Source: Phymatolithon calcareum
Taxonomy: Eukaryota > Rhodophyta > Florideophyceae > Hapalidiales
Direction of reading: 5' to 3'
Length of the DNA: 64,000 bases
Assembly (NCBI GenBank): GCA_977006965.1
Contig: OZ345366.1
Location: 1,488,001-1,552,000 of the forward strand
The notes beneath the pieces are model-generated. The model was not told the origin of the DNA. It saw nothing but the letters and a program-made list of their open reading frames with translations, and made no database searches. Shown piece by piece: positions 30,641-41,929 of this stretch. The position numbers and the translations under genes were made by a program. Within the stretch, counting starts at the first letter, position 1. The number at the start of each line of letters is the position of its first letter.

Positions 30641-33030
30641 TCATCGACCAGACCGCTTCGACCGAGTCTTGCTCGGCCTCGGGACATCATCCGCAGTAAC
30701 CGGCATAGGTTCCTCCTTGGCCCCATTAACCGCCTTTGCCCACGGCGGCACGACGCTAGTGAACTTGTAGTCAAACTTAAGTTCCTCCCCAGGTTTGACA
30801 GCTCTCTTCGTGAACAGCGCAATATGCGCCTCACCTCTGACGCGGATCATCTTACTATGAACATTTTCATCCTCCCCGCCGCTATTACAATGATTGCAAA
30901 ACTTGGACTTCATTCCCAGGACTCCACCATCAACCACGACAGATTCCGTAATATCAAAGAAGAATGTGTGATCTTTCGCATCGTACAACCGCCCGACCAT
31001 ATCCGCCAAGCGTGTATCCAGCAATTGTCCTCCATAAATCCCGACCAAATCCCCTGCCTCGAAGTAATCGCCTGCAAAAAGGCCGTAACCATGCACATCC
31101 GATTTTCCCACATATGTCCGCTTATGTCTTGCTATTGACACTGACACATTTCTGCATCGCCGTGACGACGGCGAGAGTTGGGATGGAAGGATGTTACAGT
31201 CGCATTCGCTGCACACGTCGGGATTGCACGCTCGATTATTCACCCAGCAATCGCAACTATCCGTGTTACAATTCCCCTTTTTGCAAAAACATCCAGGCGA
31301 GAGGTTGCGGCATGGTTCCCCATCCACATAGCGTGTAATCCCCCTGCCAGTTGGACCTTTGCAAAATCGCGCATTGTTGCACGCGCATGTAGACTCGCAC
31401 CACAGACCCCGTTTCACGCAACTGCATGTGCCCTCCACGCACTCACCGGCATGGTAACACGGTATGAAGTCCTCGTTTTCCTTTGACTCGTCTCCGCTCA
31501 CCTCCAACCGTTTGTGAGCTTTCTTTTTCTGTGAATTTGACTCGTTCGCTTGGATATTACCTGCATCTTCTCCGTCACTCTCATTATCTTTCGACTCGAC
31601 TTCCGCAGTTCGTTGCGATATCAATTGTGCGTCAATCTTCCGCTTCTGCTTCGCTTCCGCGATTGACCGCCGCATTCTCACCGCCTCCTCCGGTTCTGCA
31701 AGCTTATCATGTACTTCTCGACAGCTCCGACTTCCCACCACAATGGCAAGACTGCAAGGGTCTTCCCTGAATACGGCTGTCGACTCGCGCAAGGCCATGA
31801 TTTCTTCGGCCGTCCAAGCTTCTGATTCACGTGGAGTTTTCGGTGTGCGCCTCCAAGGTTCCATGATGAAGCATTTGGAGCTGCATGGTTTTGCCTTATT
31901 TGCCCTAAGTTGCATTTCTCGTTTTTCCACGGTCGGATCGGAGATGGGTATGAGCGGTTCAACATCGCGCTCGAGATGTTGTCGGCAATGAAAGAGTTGA
32001 CAGGTGAAGCAAAAATTCTTCAATGCGGCTTTGGTGAAGGACCCTTCCTTTCGAATTTCCAAGTCTTCCGTCGGGTGTGTCATCGCCATTAACACTTCGT
32101 TCCGTAGTCGTGCACGTGTTTTTCTAGACTCCTCATCATCAATTTTCTGCTGCCGGCGTGTTTGCGCAACTTTGGCCACGGCTATTAGTCTGCGCTTGTT
32201 TGTAATGTTCAATGCGGTGGCCATGCCGTCCCATACAGACTGAGCATCTGCATCGTAGCGCTCCAAAACTTGCAAAATTGCTTCTCGGCACCCAGCACGG
32301 TGTCTGACTTGGGACAGAGATTCGTACTTTACCCATCCGGCATCGCTCTTCGGTTCTTGGAATTCACCTCTTGAATCAACTTCGCCATCACTCAATGGAT
32401 TTTCTTGCTTTGCGTCTTGGGCCATATCCTTGTACAAATCGAATGCTTTCGAACGACCATCATTATCATCACCGAAATACGGCATATACGGTTCAAGTTC
32501 CATGTCCTTACCAACCCAAAAATTCGTCCTCACCGGCACCCATGCGTCGTATTTGGGCACGTTATCGACTGAATCCATAACGACAATGTCGTTTTTTGCA
32601 TCATAGTCTGGTTGACTTGCTCTCGCGTTAAAGTTCCGCACAATGTCGTTCAAACCGGCGAAGGCTAGGTCAGCCGCCGCGCACGCAACTGTCCTCTCCG
32701 CAGTTGCGCCCCGGTTTGGAGCAGATGCGACAATATCGCTCAGACCTTCCAGATAGTGCAGTCGTTCTTCATCTTGTTTGCAGATCCTTGCTCGTTCAAG
32801 TTGAACTGTACGTCGCAATTTTCCGATAGCGTACTCTTTGCACTTCGAAACATGATCAGTCAAGCACTTCCTGTATTTGAAGCAGTCACGAATGCAATTC
32901 AAATATTGGGTAAGTCCACGGCAGGTGCGAAATATTTTGAGCAAGTAAAGCAGCCATACCTTGCAAATTCTTCCACTTCTTTTCTAGCAGCCGCCCGACC
33001 GTGGCGCGCATCGACACTTGTGGCATCCAT
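30641..33030 (-). CDS. E(z)-type polycomb histone H3K27 methyltransferase, copy 2
   Basis: Paralogue of the gene at 1304-3698, on the opposite strand. Exons 33030-32960 and 32870-30641 flank an 89-bp intron (32959-32871, GTATGG...ACAG) at exactly the same position as in copy 1, giving 766 aa. Spliced, the N-terminus reads MDATSVDARHGRAAARKEVEEFARKCLTDHVSKC. The EED-contact region, CXC cysteines and SET domain are all kept, including HGYGLFAG and the terminal FDYKF. One striking change is in the SET NHS motif, which is NHC here (Cys codon at 30889-30887). The C-terminal tail differs (VPRPSKTRSKRSGR). It is presumably expressed, since no stop or frameshift is seen, but the catalytic motif change may alter activity or make it a regulatory paralogue. 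Confidence 0.88.
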
Positions 33031-33220
33031 AGTGATCCTAAAAACGCTCGTTCCGTCAGCGCAATTGTACGAAAGGCGTCCTTGCTTCAATCGCACTGTC
33101 TTGGCAAGGGCATTGTCACCTCACGAGGCGATTCCCGTTATCGAGGCTGCCGGATTTCAACATCAGGCACTCAGAAGTGGTGCAGTAAAAACTGATCTGT
33201 TTGCACAAAATTAGTGAACA

Positions 33221-33236
33221 TTTGAAATAGCCAATC
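33221..33236 (-). promoter_or_regulatory. CCAAT element upstream of E(z)-2
   Basis: TTTGAAATAGCCAATC on the plus strand is the exact inverse of the element at 1137-1152 upstream of E(z)-1. It is about 190 bp before the start codon. Conservation of 16 bases while much of the nearby sequence has diverged suggests a retained promoter element. Confidence 0.5.
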
Positions 33237-33558
33237 AGATGACTTTGCCATCATGCAGATCACCGTACCAGATAAGGTGGTCTTAGAGCGTGTGCGCATT
33301 TTAAGGAGAGGTCAGTAAGCTCTAGGGGCACTCTCTGTTCCCTAAATTTGCACACTACATCTCTTTCGTGTTTTGCCAGAGGCATTTCGACAAGACTCAA
33401 AGGAATTCTGATGTGTACTACACCTTGCGGAAACTGCAGACACTTGCCGTTGGCGGATGCGAAATGCTTATAGTTTTAACTTCTAACAAGAATCCAATGA
33501 GAAGCACAGCGGTTGATGCAGTACTTGCGCGTTGTCGTCTGAAGTATTGCCGTAGGCC

Positions 33559-33650
33559 GTTCCACCTGGTCAAGTGGTAAAACTGATCCGGGGGATGCGC
33601 ATCAAAGATGTGATCAAGAGAAGGTCCTGGGTTCGAATCCCAAGTGTGAC
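33559..33650 (+). other. tRNA-like sequence (possible tRNA pseudogene or SINE head)
   Basis: A box-A-like TGGTCAAGTGG (33567-33577) and a box-B match GGTTCGAATCC (33630-33640) are flanked by GTTCCAC and GTGTGAC, which can pair at six of seven positions as an acceptor stem. At 92 nt it would fit a class II (Ser/Leu) tRNA, but the D stem is poor and no anticodon loop with U33 can be formed. It is therefore probably a degenerate tRNA or the head of a tRNA-derived SINE. Confidence 0.4.
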
Positions 33651-34313
33651 TGTTTATCGTGAAGAGTCGACGCAGTTTTCTCCTACGGGGTTTCCGTCGT
33701 CGACACAGAGGGATTAGAGAGAATCAAACTGTACGTGAAAAGAAGGCAAGGGATAGTTTCCAATTACGATGCAAATTGGAGCTGTGCAGTTTACCAACTT
33801 GGCACTCTCCCTTTGATTGCACTTTTCTCAACCTAGCTTCGTCTGGCACACATGACTTTGTCCTTTTTACAGCATCGACAGGAACCGAGGTTGCCCCTGC
33901 GTGTATTCAGTAGAACTGCGTTGCGCCTAACATTGCTCGCAGAATCCCAATGGCAATTGGTATTGCGAGAAGTATTTCAATTGCAATTTCTATTGCTTGC
34001 GAGAAATCCTATTGCTATTGATTGCCTCATTGCTCCACTGGAAGCAATAGCGAAAAATTTAATTGGGACGAACCCTGCTCACACGGGGCGTTTTTAGTAG
34101 AGAAATATGAATCAAGAAGGTCATGAGTGACCAGACTACGCTACATTGGAAAACCGTTCGAGATGCGAGTCCTGTTACTCTTAATTGAGGCGTCGGGAGC
34201 TTTTAAATAAATCCTTACATATACCACTCATGGAAACCATTTTGAACGAACACCCGCCGCAGGGGAAAACTCGGTTTTGGAAGGCCTTCTTCGATTGCCA
34301 GTAACTTCTGTAT
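33651..34313. other. Interval with ATTGCAATT-like low-complexity sequence
   Basis: Between about 33940 and 34070 the sequence repeats short GCAATTG/ATTGC motifs. A similar motif-rich patch occurs at 41060-41360. No gene is recognised. Confidence 0.35.
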
Positions 34314-34937
34314 TTGGATCGAACTTCCAAGCTGCCTTCCACGTTAACGGAAATGGGGCTGAAGAGGGCTGAGCAAATCATGGACGGTTTTATCCGAGCT
34401 GCTGACCAAGCGATAAATGCTCGCAAGGAAAGCATCTCCCATCATCATGCCACACCGGAACAAACCAATGTTCCATCGCCACGAATGACTCCGCAGGAAA
34501 ATGCTCCGCAAATGGCACCTTCCGGTACCTGCAGCAATCAAGATCGATCGCAGCAGACGCCCTCGCAGCAAGCGGGAACACAAAGGGGGCAACTCGGGAA
34601 TCTGCAACCTCAAGTGTACGCCAAGAAGAACGATACCCAGCTGTGCACCGAGCTGCTCAAGGTAGTCCACATTGCGAACGCAGGTGCCCCTGCTTCAAAA
34701 TGCAGTGCAAAACGCTCACCTCGTTCAACGCAAGGCAAACACCCAGTCACGAGCGCATCCAAATCAAAGTTCCACTTAACAACTAGAGTTGGTTTTCGAA
34801 TAGATGAAAACCCCAAAGTGCGTGCACTTGGAAATGTACGACCGCAGATGCAGTTGCTGCCAGCATCTCGCCAAAACGCGGAGTTCGATAATGGGGGGAT
34901 CCTGGATCCGCGGCGGTGCGTACCTCGTCTGCCATAA
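34314..34937 (+). CDS. Doubtful open frame, Gln/Pro/Ser-rich
   Basis: A 207-codon frame starting with TTG (first internal ATG at 34353). It is rich in Gln, Pro and Ser in the middle (for example SQQTPSQQAGTQRGQ). Nothing matches a known family. Composition like this can occur by chance, and the downstream region (35040-35700) holds only fragments with possible CxxC motifs (GKCSYC near 35082). It may be the end of a decayed gene. I keep it only because it is long for the area. Confidence 0.2.
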   Translation: MDRTSKLPSTLTEMGLKRAEQIMDGFIRAADQAINARKESISHHHATPEQTNVPSPRMTPQENAPQMAPSGTCSNQDRSQQTPSQQAGTQRGQLGNLQPQVYAKKNDTQLCTELLKVVHIANAGAPASKCSAKRSPRSTQGKHPVTSASKSKFHLTTRVGFRIDENPKVRALGNVRPQMQLLPASRQNAEFDNGGILDPRRCVPRLP

Positions 34938-35933
34938 TCAACACGAAGTGATCCTCATCGAACGTCTATTCGACCGGATGTCCTAACCCAACTTGTGAAT
35001 ACCCATAGGGGAAAAGATATGGCGGAACAAGAAAGAGGCCAATGTCAAGGAGGCAAGATAACGGAGCTATAGGCGGGAAATGTTCCTACTGTCAACTAAG
35101 AACAGGGACAATGACCGCACGAAAACCAAGCGAGGCAGGTAGCAGGTGGTACGCGACCTGCAAGACCAAATGGCATGCCACTGAGTGCGGCACAAATTGC
35201 GATGCCTGCTCCGGAGATGACCCTGGAAATACTGTTGCAATAACTTGAACACATGAAGTCGTCGGTTCAAGTTGTCGTTGACCGAGGGCCCCCCTTGAAT
35301 AACTTGGACGATTGTGCGAAGAAGGAGAGGTTCGAATCTGCGGTGAACGCACTGGGGCTTCCCAATGATTTCACGTCACCAATGGAAGGACACAAGAGAG
35401 ACCGCGATGTCGAAGATGTGGTTGAAGCGAAGCAGTGGCGGGGTTAGGCGAGCAAGACAAGATAGCGGCAAATAAATCCAGGACTGAGGCTGCAGACCTC
35501 AAGTCTCTGAGAAAAGTAGTCAAGACCAATTCTCGCATTCCGCAAGAGCGAAATCCTCTGCTTTGCATTCAAATGTCAGAGCAATTCGGTCATCAAAATG
35601 CTCTCAGTGGAGATGCTTGCGAGGACGCCGTGGGCGGCTGTCAGCGCAGTGCTGACCGCGGTGCTATCTGTGCAAGCTTTGGAATGTTGGATTAACACCC
35701 GAGTCCGCCACAAAAATCGAGCGGCAGTGTGCATATAAGCAGGAACGGCAGGCCGCCAGAATTCTTCATATCATCACACAAATTTTGCGCGGATCTGCGT
35801 CCACCATCGCGAACCATACGCTCTCTGAGAAAATGTTCCGCTCATGACACTCAGCGTTGCAAAATGGATGAATAGGAGTCAGAGGTGAGTCGCATGATGC
35901 CCAGTGCTGTATCGGGACGCTCGATACACATTC

Positions 35934-36745
35934 CTATGTTCCGATAGTTAATGAGATCATATCCAGAACCGCCATGGTGCCGCTTTTGCGCCGCAACAAA
36001 TCGTCACAGAGTCCGGCATGGCGCGACTGCACACAGCAGATATTGGTCGCCTTTCGACGAGGAGGGGGCACTATTCCGTCGGGATTAATTCCGCAAGCAC
36101 GACGGAGGTGACTCGAGATGCAATAAAAGTCGTATGCAGACGGGTGAAAATCTGCTTGTCGGAGATGGACTTGACGTGGATTCGACCGGGAGGGTACACC
36201 CGACACAACTCTTGACAATTTTGCCGCAGAACCGTTCAAGGACACTTCAAATTGGCTTACGACATCCTTTGCCCGTGCTTAAGGTCCGGCGTGCGGGACC
36301 AATCACCAGCGCCTAGCCAGCTGTTGACGAGTCGCGCCAAAGCAGCAATAGACGGTTTGGTGCTGCCCAGCCCAGGCGGGTCTGGCGGGCAAGGAAATAA
36401 TCAGTGAAGGAAGACCTACCGATGGGTGCGAGTTTCCCTGTGTCGGTCGCAAATTCGCGGTTGGCCTTGAGCGCGTCCAAAGTGCTGGGGGAAATCAGTC
36501 ATATGTTAGTCAACTTTGGTGGCGGTATGGAGCAATTATTTCTGCCATCCTTGACCTTCACGCTCAAACTTCACAATGCTTTCGGGCGGATCGACATGCA
36601 AGGGGATCTTCGCCGGCCTCAAGAGATTCGCAATGTTGCATTCAACTTCGAAGCCGTGGAAACCACAAGGGCTAATGGCGATTCGCGAACAACAGCGGAC
36701 TTCCTCCAGTACGGCGCACCGATTACGCTGATCCGCCTTGGATGA
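35934..36745. repeat. Relic of a divergent two-gene element, copy 1
   Basis: The minus strand 36245-35934 encodes a peptide containing NPRQVHLRQ, ACGINPDG and SRHAGLCDDLLRRKSGTMAVLDM. The plus strand 36404-36745 encodes one containing AFNFEAVETTRANGDSR. Both have diverged counterparts near 53.5-54.9 kb in the same divergent arrangement (AFNFEGNERTKIEGDSR; SRHKTRTMAFLDM with matching upstream residues in another frame). It is a decayed protein-coding dispersed repeat of unknown family. Confidence 0.45.
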
Positions 36746-36762
36746 GTGACTGCAAAACGCCG

Positions 36763-36783
36763 CAGCCGCAGCCGCAGCCGCGG
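36763..36783 (+). repeat. Short CAGCCG microsatellite
   Basis: A few tandem GCAGCC units just downstream of the frame that stops at 36743-36745. No further meaning is seen. Confidence 0.6.
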
Positions 36784-36989
36784 CACGACGGACGCAGCGT
36801 TGCTGAGGGGAGCACCGTCACTGATTGTGGAAGCCGATCATTTGTTGGAGGTTGTTGTCGGGAAATGTCATCAATCTGGTTCCGCTCGAACGACTAACTT
36901 AATTGATGCATTGGTGCAATTGTTGGAGCCAGAAGTTGAAAGATTTTTGAAGATTGGAAAGTTTTGCACATATTGAAATGCTTTTTTTC

Positions 36990-38532
36990 TTTTGGGAATT
37001 TACTCTTCTTCGTTACTTTTATTAGAATGGCACTATTCCCTGTCGCCACTCGTCTTTTGGATGGATCAGGGTAGAATTCATCATCGGTTCGTTCGAAAAT
37101 TTGCGGCAAACAGAATAATGTTAGCGCATTACGTTCAAGTGCAGGCAGGCTCGTAAGCAAAGGCAACAGTCATACCTGTAGCTGGGCTTACCTCTGAGCT
37201 TGTTCCCAACCCGTGAGCATACCCTCAGACGGTCATCCATGGACCTGATCGACGTCGGAGCGTCCGACATGATTAAGATGACCTCGATAGTTGCGGAATC
37301 TGGCGATGAAGTTTAAGGCACAGAAAAATGTACAACGCGACGTTAGACTAGGCTAATTACACATTGGGCGAGGGAGAAGCACACGAGAAGCAGGTGCGGC
37401 ATCACACAGAGACCCTGAAACGCAACCAGTCAGGATAGAAACTCGAAGGGGGAAAACAGAATCGTGACTGAGAAAGCTCTGGGCGAGCTATTGATATTTA
37501 GCAAGAACTTCATCGATAGCATGGAAAACGATAATATCTTTTTTAACAGAAAGAAGCTAATATATGACCAGTCAGGAAAACGAGGGGTTATAAAAGAAGA
37601 CCGACCAAAGAACCTGTGCTGGTATAAGCTAGTCAGCACTTGACGAAGCCTTCCCTGTATATTCGTAAGTCTTTGAGGCTTTTAAATTTAAAAATACAAA
37701 CGTTATTCGAGGACAACTTCGAAAACCCGCAATAAAGAAAGAAATAAAAGTAAAAACATGGGATGCAGAGTGGGACTTCCTCGAAGGAGATCGCAGATTT
37801 TGAAATTCTGCGCAGCAGACTCGGATTTCGTCCAGAAAGCACTGCGAAGAGGATGGTGCTCTTTGCGAACAAGCGAATTTATTACACTGCATCAGTAGAG
37901 TACACCTCAGAGGTAGTACGAATAGGATGATGTGTACTACATTTGGGGACTTAATTCGCATGTATAGGACCCAGTGCGGGCCGTGCAAGGAGAAGACTAA
38001 AGATGAGGAGATGATCTCCTCGCACGCGAACGTAGTGTGATGCTGAAACTTCCCGCAAAGAAATTAGCATCAGGGAAGTACACGTATTGCAAAAACGGGT
38101 GTATACTACAGTCCTGGACTGGAAGGCAAGCGAAAAGCGGAAAGCATGCTAGTTTCTAATTTCTCTGTGGAGAAAGAGGATCCATTCCTCGCCAAATACA
38201 AGGAAATGTTGATCAGAATCTTGCTTTACCTAGAAATGCGTTCAAAACTTGTTTGACTTCCTACTAACTTAATTTGGCTACCTACCTCTGGCTTATATAG
38301 CCTTTTGGACAGACTACAGCACCAAACTAAGATGCCCACACAAAAGAAGAGGGAACATATTGCTCGGCGTCCTACCACGTGTCACTATTTCGCATTAATC
38401 TTTCAGTGTCGCGCATACGGCATGTCTCTGCATTTCCACAGCCCCGGCCTCTAAATAGTTTTTCAAAATGCACGACACGAGAAAGAGCGACCTCAAAAAC
38501 CAAACGATATTTGCTGCAAGTCACGAAGCACT
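36990..38532. other. Gene-poor interval
   Basis: Only short frames are seen. It contains the LINE-type 3' tail at 37726-37749 and otherwise nothing recognisable. Confidence 0.3.
37726..37749 (+). mobile_element. Retroelement 3' tail, CCCGCAATAAAGAAAGAAA type
   Basis: CCCGCAATAAAGAAAGAAA is nearly the same 3' end as at 62378-62400 and, without the first bases, at 19168-19183. A 5'-truncated insertion of the same LINE or SINE family is likely. The target-site duplication is unclear; only an ATAAAAG match is seen, near 37591 and after the tail. Confidence 0.5.
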
Positions 38533-39594
38533 CTACGCCGGATATCCTCCTGCCTCCAATGTACCCGTCTCGGAGCTTCGCGTCATATCATCAAAGATGC
38601 GCACACAACGCTCAACTTTTCCGACCGGAACACATTTCGCGTATCTCGTGCTATCTTCCCTCTCCCTCGCGACTAGATCATTTTCCTTCAAGTACATCTG
38701 CGAGAACCCCTCTTCCAAATCGGCAGCCGCAAAGCGCGCCCGCACTTCCGCGGCCCTGATATGTACTTCCGCCACGCCCGTGTGGAGGACAAAGTCCGTG
38801 GGCGGGCGGCATGCTCCGCGTCCGGTGATATGGCGGTCGGTTGAGTACGTTCTGACCAGCGCGTGGCCGCTTAGGTCAGGCTTGTTATCCGCCTCTGAAG
38901 TTGGCTCCGCGAATGTGCTGTGAGAGGTGTTGACATCACTAGCAGAAGTGACCCCTGTGAGTCGACCACGAGGTGCCGTTTTCGCAATTGGGCTCACCAG
39001 TTCTGCACATCGAGTACCCTGCGGCATGAGCCGCTTTGAAGCGGACTTCCCAACGCGTAAGGCAGAACCCTTGGACACGAGATGATTACTGAGAAACTGA
39101 ATCGCACTCAACGTTACAGGCGGTTCTGCGCTCTCAACATTGGACGCCATGGAGGCGGCTGTACCGAAGTCGCCCCTATCCGAGGATGGGCCGTTCACAA
39201 ATTCGCTGTCACAGGCGAGTTCGTCATAGGCCTCTTCTTCCCCGGCAATTTCCACGGCCGTGCTGGTGAGAGATTCTTCTACCAAGTTGCCCTTTTCGCT
39301 GCTTGCCGACGTGTCAGACGTCTTGCTCGTGAACTTGACAGACTCTTGGCGCAGCTCAGCGCACAGCAGTTCCTCTGCTGTCGGTTCATTCACCAATTCC
39401 GTAATGACGTCCGAATCGACACTGGACTGGCTCTTAGACAGGCCGGAAACAGGATCTGTGGTACAGATACAGATCTTAGGAGGACGGGTTTCGTGACTGG
39501 TGACGTCAAATTGTCTGCGCGGTTGCGGCTGGCCGCACCACGGGTGCAGACTAGCGGAATTTCTCGGATTCGGCTTGGAAACGCAAGTCCCCAT
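38533..39594 (-). CDS. Probable myristoylated/palmitoylated protein, function unknown
   Basis: The frame is open from 39702, but the ATG at 39594 begins MGTCVSKPNPRNS. This has the form of an N-myristoylation signal (Gly2, Ser6) with a nearby cysteine (Cys4) suited to palmitoylation, so it is the better start and gives 353 aa. The body is Ser/Thr/Glu-rich and probably disordered in the middle. A C-terminal part (VHIRAAEVRARFAAADLEEG, NDLVAREREDSTRYAKCVPV) looks helical and charged. No catalytic domain is recognised. The dual-acylation motif predicts attachment to the inner face of the plasma membrane or to endomembranes. It stands alone in a transposon-rich stretch. Confidence 0.55.
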   Translation of the reverse strand: MGTCVSKPNPRNSASLHPWCGQPQPRRQFDVTSHETRPPKICICTTDPVSGLSKSQSSVDSDVITELVNEPTAEELLCAELRQESVKFTSKTSDTSASSEKGNLVEESLTSTAVEIAGEEEAYDELACDSEFVNGPSSDRGDFGTAASMASNVESAEPPVTLSAIQFLSNHLVSKGSALRVGKSASKRLMPQGTRCAELVSPIAKTAPRGRLTGVTSASDVNTSHSTFAEPTSEADNKPDLSGHALVRTYSTDRHITGRGACRPPTDFVLHTGVAEVHIRAAEVRARFAAADLEEGFSQMYLKENDLVAREREDSTRYAKCVPVGKVERCVRIFDDMTRSSETGTLEAGGYPA

Positions 39595-39702
39595 CGTGAA
39601 CTCTTGTGCGGAAGGAAAGTGAAGCGGTGAGAGCTCTTTGTGAGCGGAAAATGTATCCGTGAAAGTGGCGTAATTGCTGATTGGCGCTGTTGATGCGGTC
39701 AC

Positions 39703-41710
39703 AGCACAAGCTGCTGTGCCGCATAGAAGGTTGATCGGGTCTCCGCTCGACGAAATGTGTCAGGTAAAGAAGTGACGGCTTCGATTTTATAGCGACTCTG
39801 GCATTGGAAAAATCATAGCCTCCTGCTGTCTGCTCCTGTTGACCAGAATGACGCTTGTCAACGACTCGGACGTGCAATGCTCATGAGATGATAACGTATG
39901 GTGAAATTTTAATACCAGCCGTGGCAATTGACGAACCACGTGCGTCACCGAACTTGTTTCTTCTTTGTCTCCGTTTTTCGACTCGTTGTCAGCACACGCT
40001 CAACCAACAGTATCAGCAGAAACCGAGGTTTGCGGGTTCCTCTCGCAGTAGAACTGTCAGTGATACGTAAGAGCACAATTTTGTGTAAAACGGCAGGTCG
40101 CACATTATTTGACCTGCCGTTTTGCAGAAGAATTAAGCTGATAGATTATATGGTACTCAACGTTTCAAGTCCCTCACTTATTTTAATTGCGGATTAACAT
40201 TGGTAGAAGCTTCCAGATGCTGCTCTCATTCCCTTGATAATTGTACACCACTGGGAAAACTGTGCGCGGCTTCATTCAAAGGCGGGAGCCCCAATGCGAG
40301 ATGCCCTAGAGCGTTCCATGGATTTAGAAGTTATAGGCAGCGCCAAGAAACTGTGTTCATACTGCGAGAGACGACGAAGAAATCATAGGAGAGAGGCGGT
40401 ATGTCCCGCGCCATCGACTGCACAAATTGTACAGCTGATGAGGCGTACAGTGCAAGACGAAGAACACACCAGATTGAAAAGACTCCACAGCCCAAATCAA
40501 GATCCAACTGTGAGTGCGTCGTAAAAAATCATCGTTCTGGCTCAACGAAATATAAGCTGCTGACGGCTCCACAGATTTTCAAGATCTCGACGGAGCCAAT
40601 GAAAGTACTGAAGAGAGTCATGAAAGCCCAGAATTGATTCCTCTAGCGAAGCCAGGCGCGAATGATGTCCTATATATTGAATTCTCAACGGACGAAATGC
40701 GCGGCACGTTGTGAGACATTGGACCAAATTTCTCGTCGAGAGCACTTTGAGGAACAAGAAGAATCCGCTACGGCCGAGTTGTCGAGAACTGGGCATTATA
40801 ATATAGTCTTCCATCATGCTGCAAAAATAGATCAACTACTGCGTTGCGATCAAAGCATCCAGTGTTTCGATGGGAAATACATCGACCACTACGCAATGAC
40901 GACAGGGGGGACGAGCAAGAAAAGTGGAAGGGTGATATCGCTGGTGATCAGAGAAAAGTTTTGCTCTCGTGAAGTGGACTTGCGGTCTCAGAAATCCATC
41001 GATACTGACTAGGAGTGATTCAACTTTCGGACTGCTAAATAGGGGAGGTACCAATTTGATTTATTGCAATTAACTAAGATTGAGTTGATTGCAGTGGCGT
41101 TATTAATTGCAATCATGATTGCAATTGGACATGCGATAGTGAAAAACGCCGAGTCCCTGTATTAGGGACCAGGTAATACACTAGATGAACAACTATCGAA
41201 AAACTGCTCTCGTACAGTCTTAGGAGTGATAATGAGGGCTCTTTAAATAAACAACTCACCAGTAACTTCAAAAAAAGCGATAGTTTCTTGTACAGTAGAG
41301 TTAAAAACAGATTTGTGTTTTTAGTTACTGGGGCTTAATTGGAGATTTTTTAATTGCAATTGTAACTGCGGAATCAATCTTTCTAGAAATCCTGGAGCTT
41401 GCGTAAATGTCTAGTCCTTAACAATGCACAAGATGGGGCGCTACCCCACGTTTTGAATCGTCGCTATGCTACCGGAGAAGAGGAAGAAGGGGTGTGGATT
41501 TTTAATTGAAAGTTATTTACGCACCTGCCGACACTTGGGGCAACTTTCCGAAGGCCATACGGTGATTGAGAGGGCCTTTCTCAGTTGAAAGTTTGCATGG
41601 TGAGCTGCAAGATTCTGACCTGGGGAATACTATCAAATGGCCTGCGCCTACGTCTTTGTGGATTCTGTGTAGTATGAACTCTGCTGTACGACTGCGAATG
41701 GTGGAAGCTA
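39703..41710. other. Gene-poor interval
   Basis: Contains the hairpin at 40084-40126 and an ATTGCAATT-rich patch at about 41060-41360. A fragment near 40345 reads KKLCSYCERR and may be a broken zinc-binding remnant similar to the one at about 35082. No complete gene is seen. Confidence 0.3.
40084..40126. repeat. Strong hairpin, 16-bp stem
   Basis: TGTAAAACGGCAGGTC (40084-40099) and GACCTGCCGTTTTGCA (40111-40126) pair with one mismatch around an 11-nt loop. The inner 13 bp are perfect. It could be a foldback element or part of a small structured RNA; there is no gene nearby to which it would belong. Confidence 0.85.
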
Positions 41711-41929
41711 TTGGAGCAATTGAGGAAGAAATTAAACTCAACAGGCGCTAGAATGCTGTCAAGAATGTTGGGAAGTCCAGCCGCCAATGAAGCCAGGATC
41801 CCTCCCATCGACATGGTATTTTGCGCTAGAGACCGACGACGGAACTGGCTTGGGCACACTGACAGAATGGACGAGCGTCGCCTTGCCTTCCAAGTGCTGC
41901 TAAAATGCTTCAGACCGAGCCCAGAATAA
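41711..41929 (+). pseudogene. LINE ORF2 C-terminal fragment
   Basis: The plus-strand peptide contains RRRNWLGHTDRMDERRLAFQ, resembling the RRLRWLGHV-RM-DERL motif near the C-terminus of many LINE reverse-transcriptase proteins. Only about 70 codons are open, and the catalytic reverse-transcriptase motifs are absent, so it is a dead fragment. It is of a different type from the zinc-knuckle LINE end at 18945. Confidence 0.45.

Noticed and set aside
35042-40410. Two CSYC-containing peptides (near 35082 and 40351) that recall piggyBac C-terminal zinc motifs.
   Set aside because: The peptides are too short and degenerate, with no catalytic residues, to name a family.
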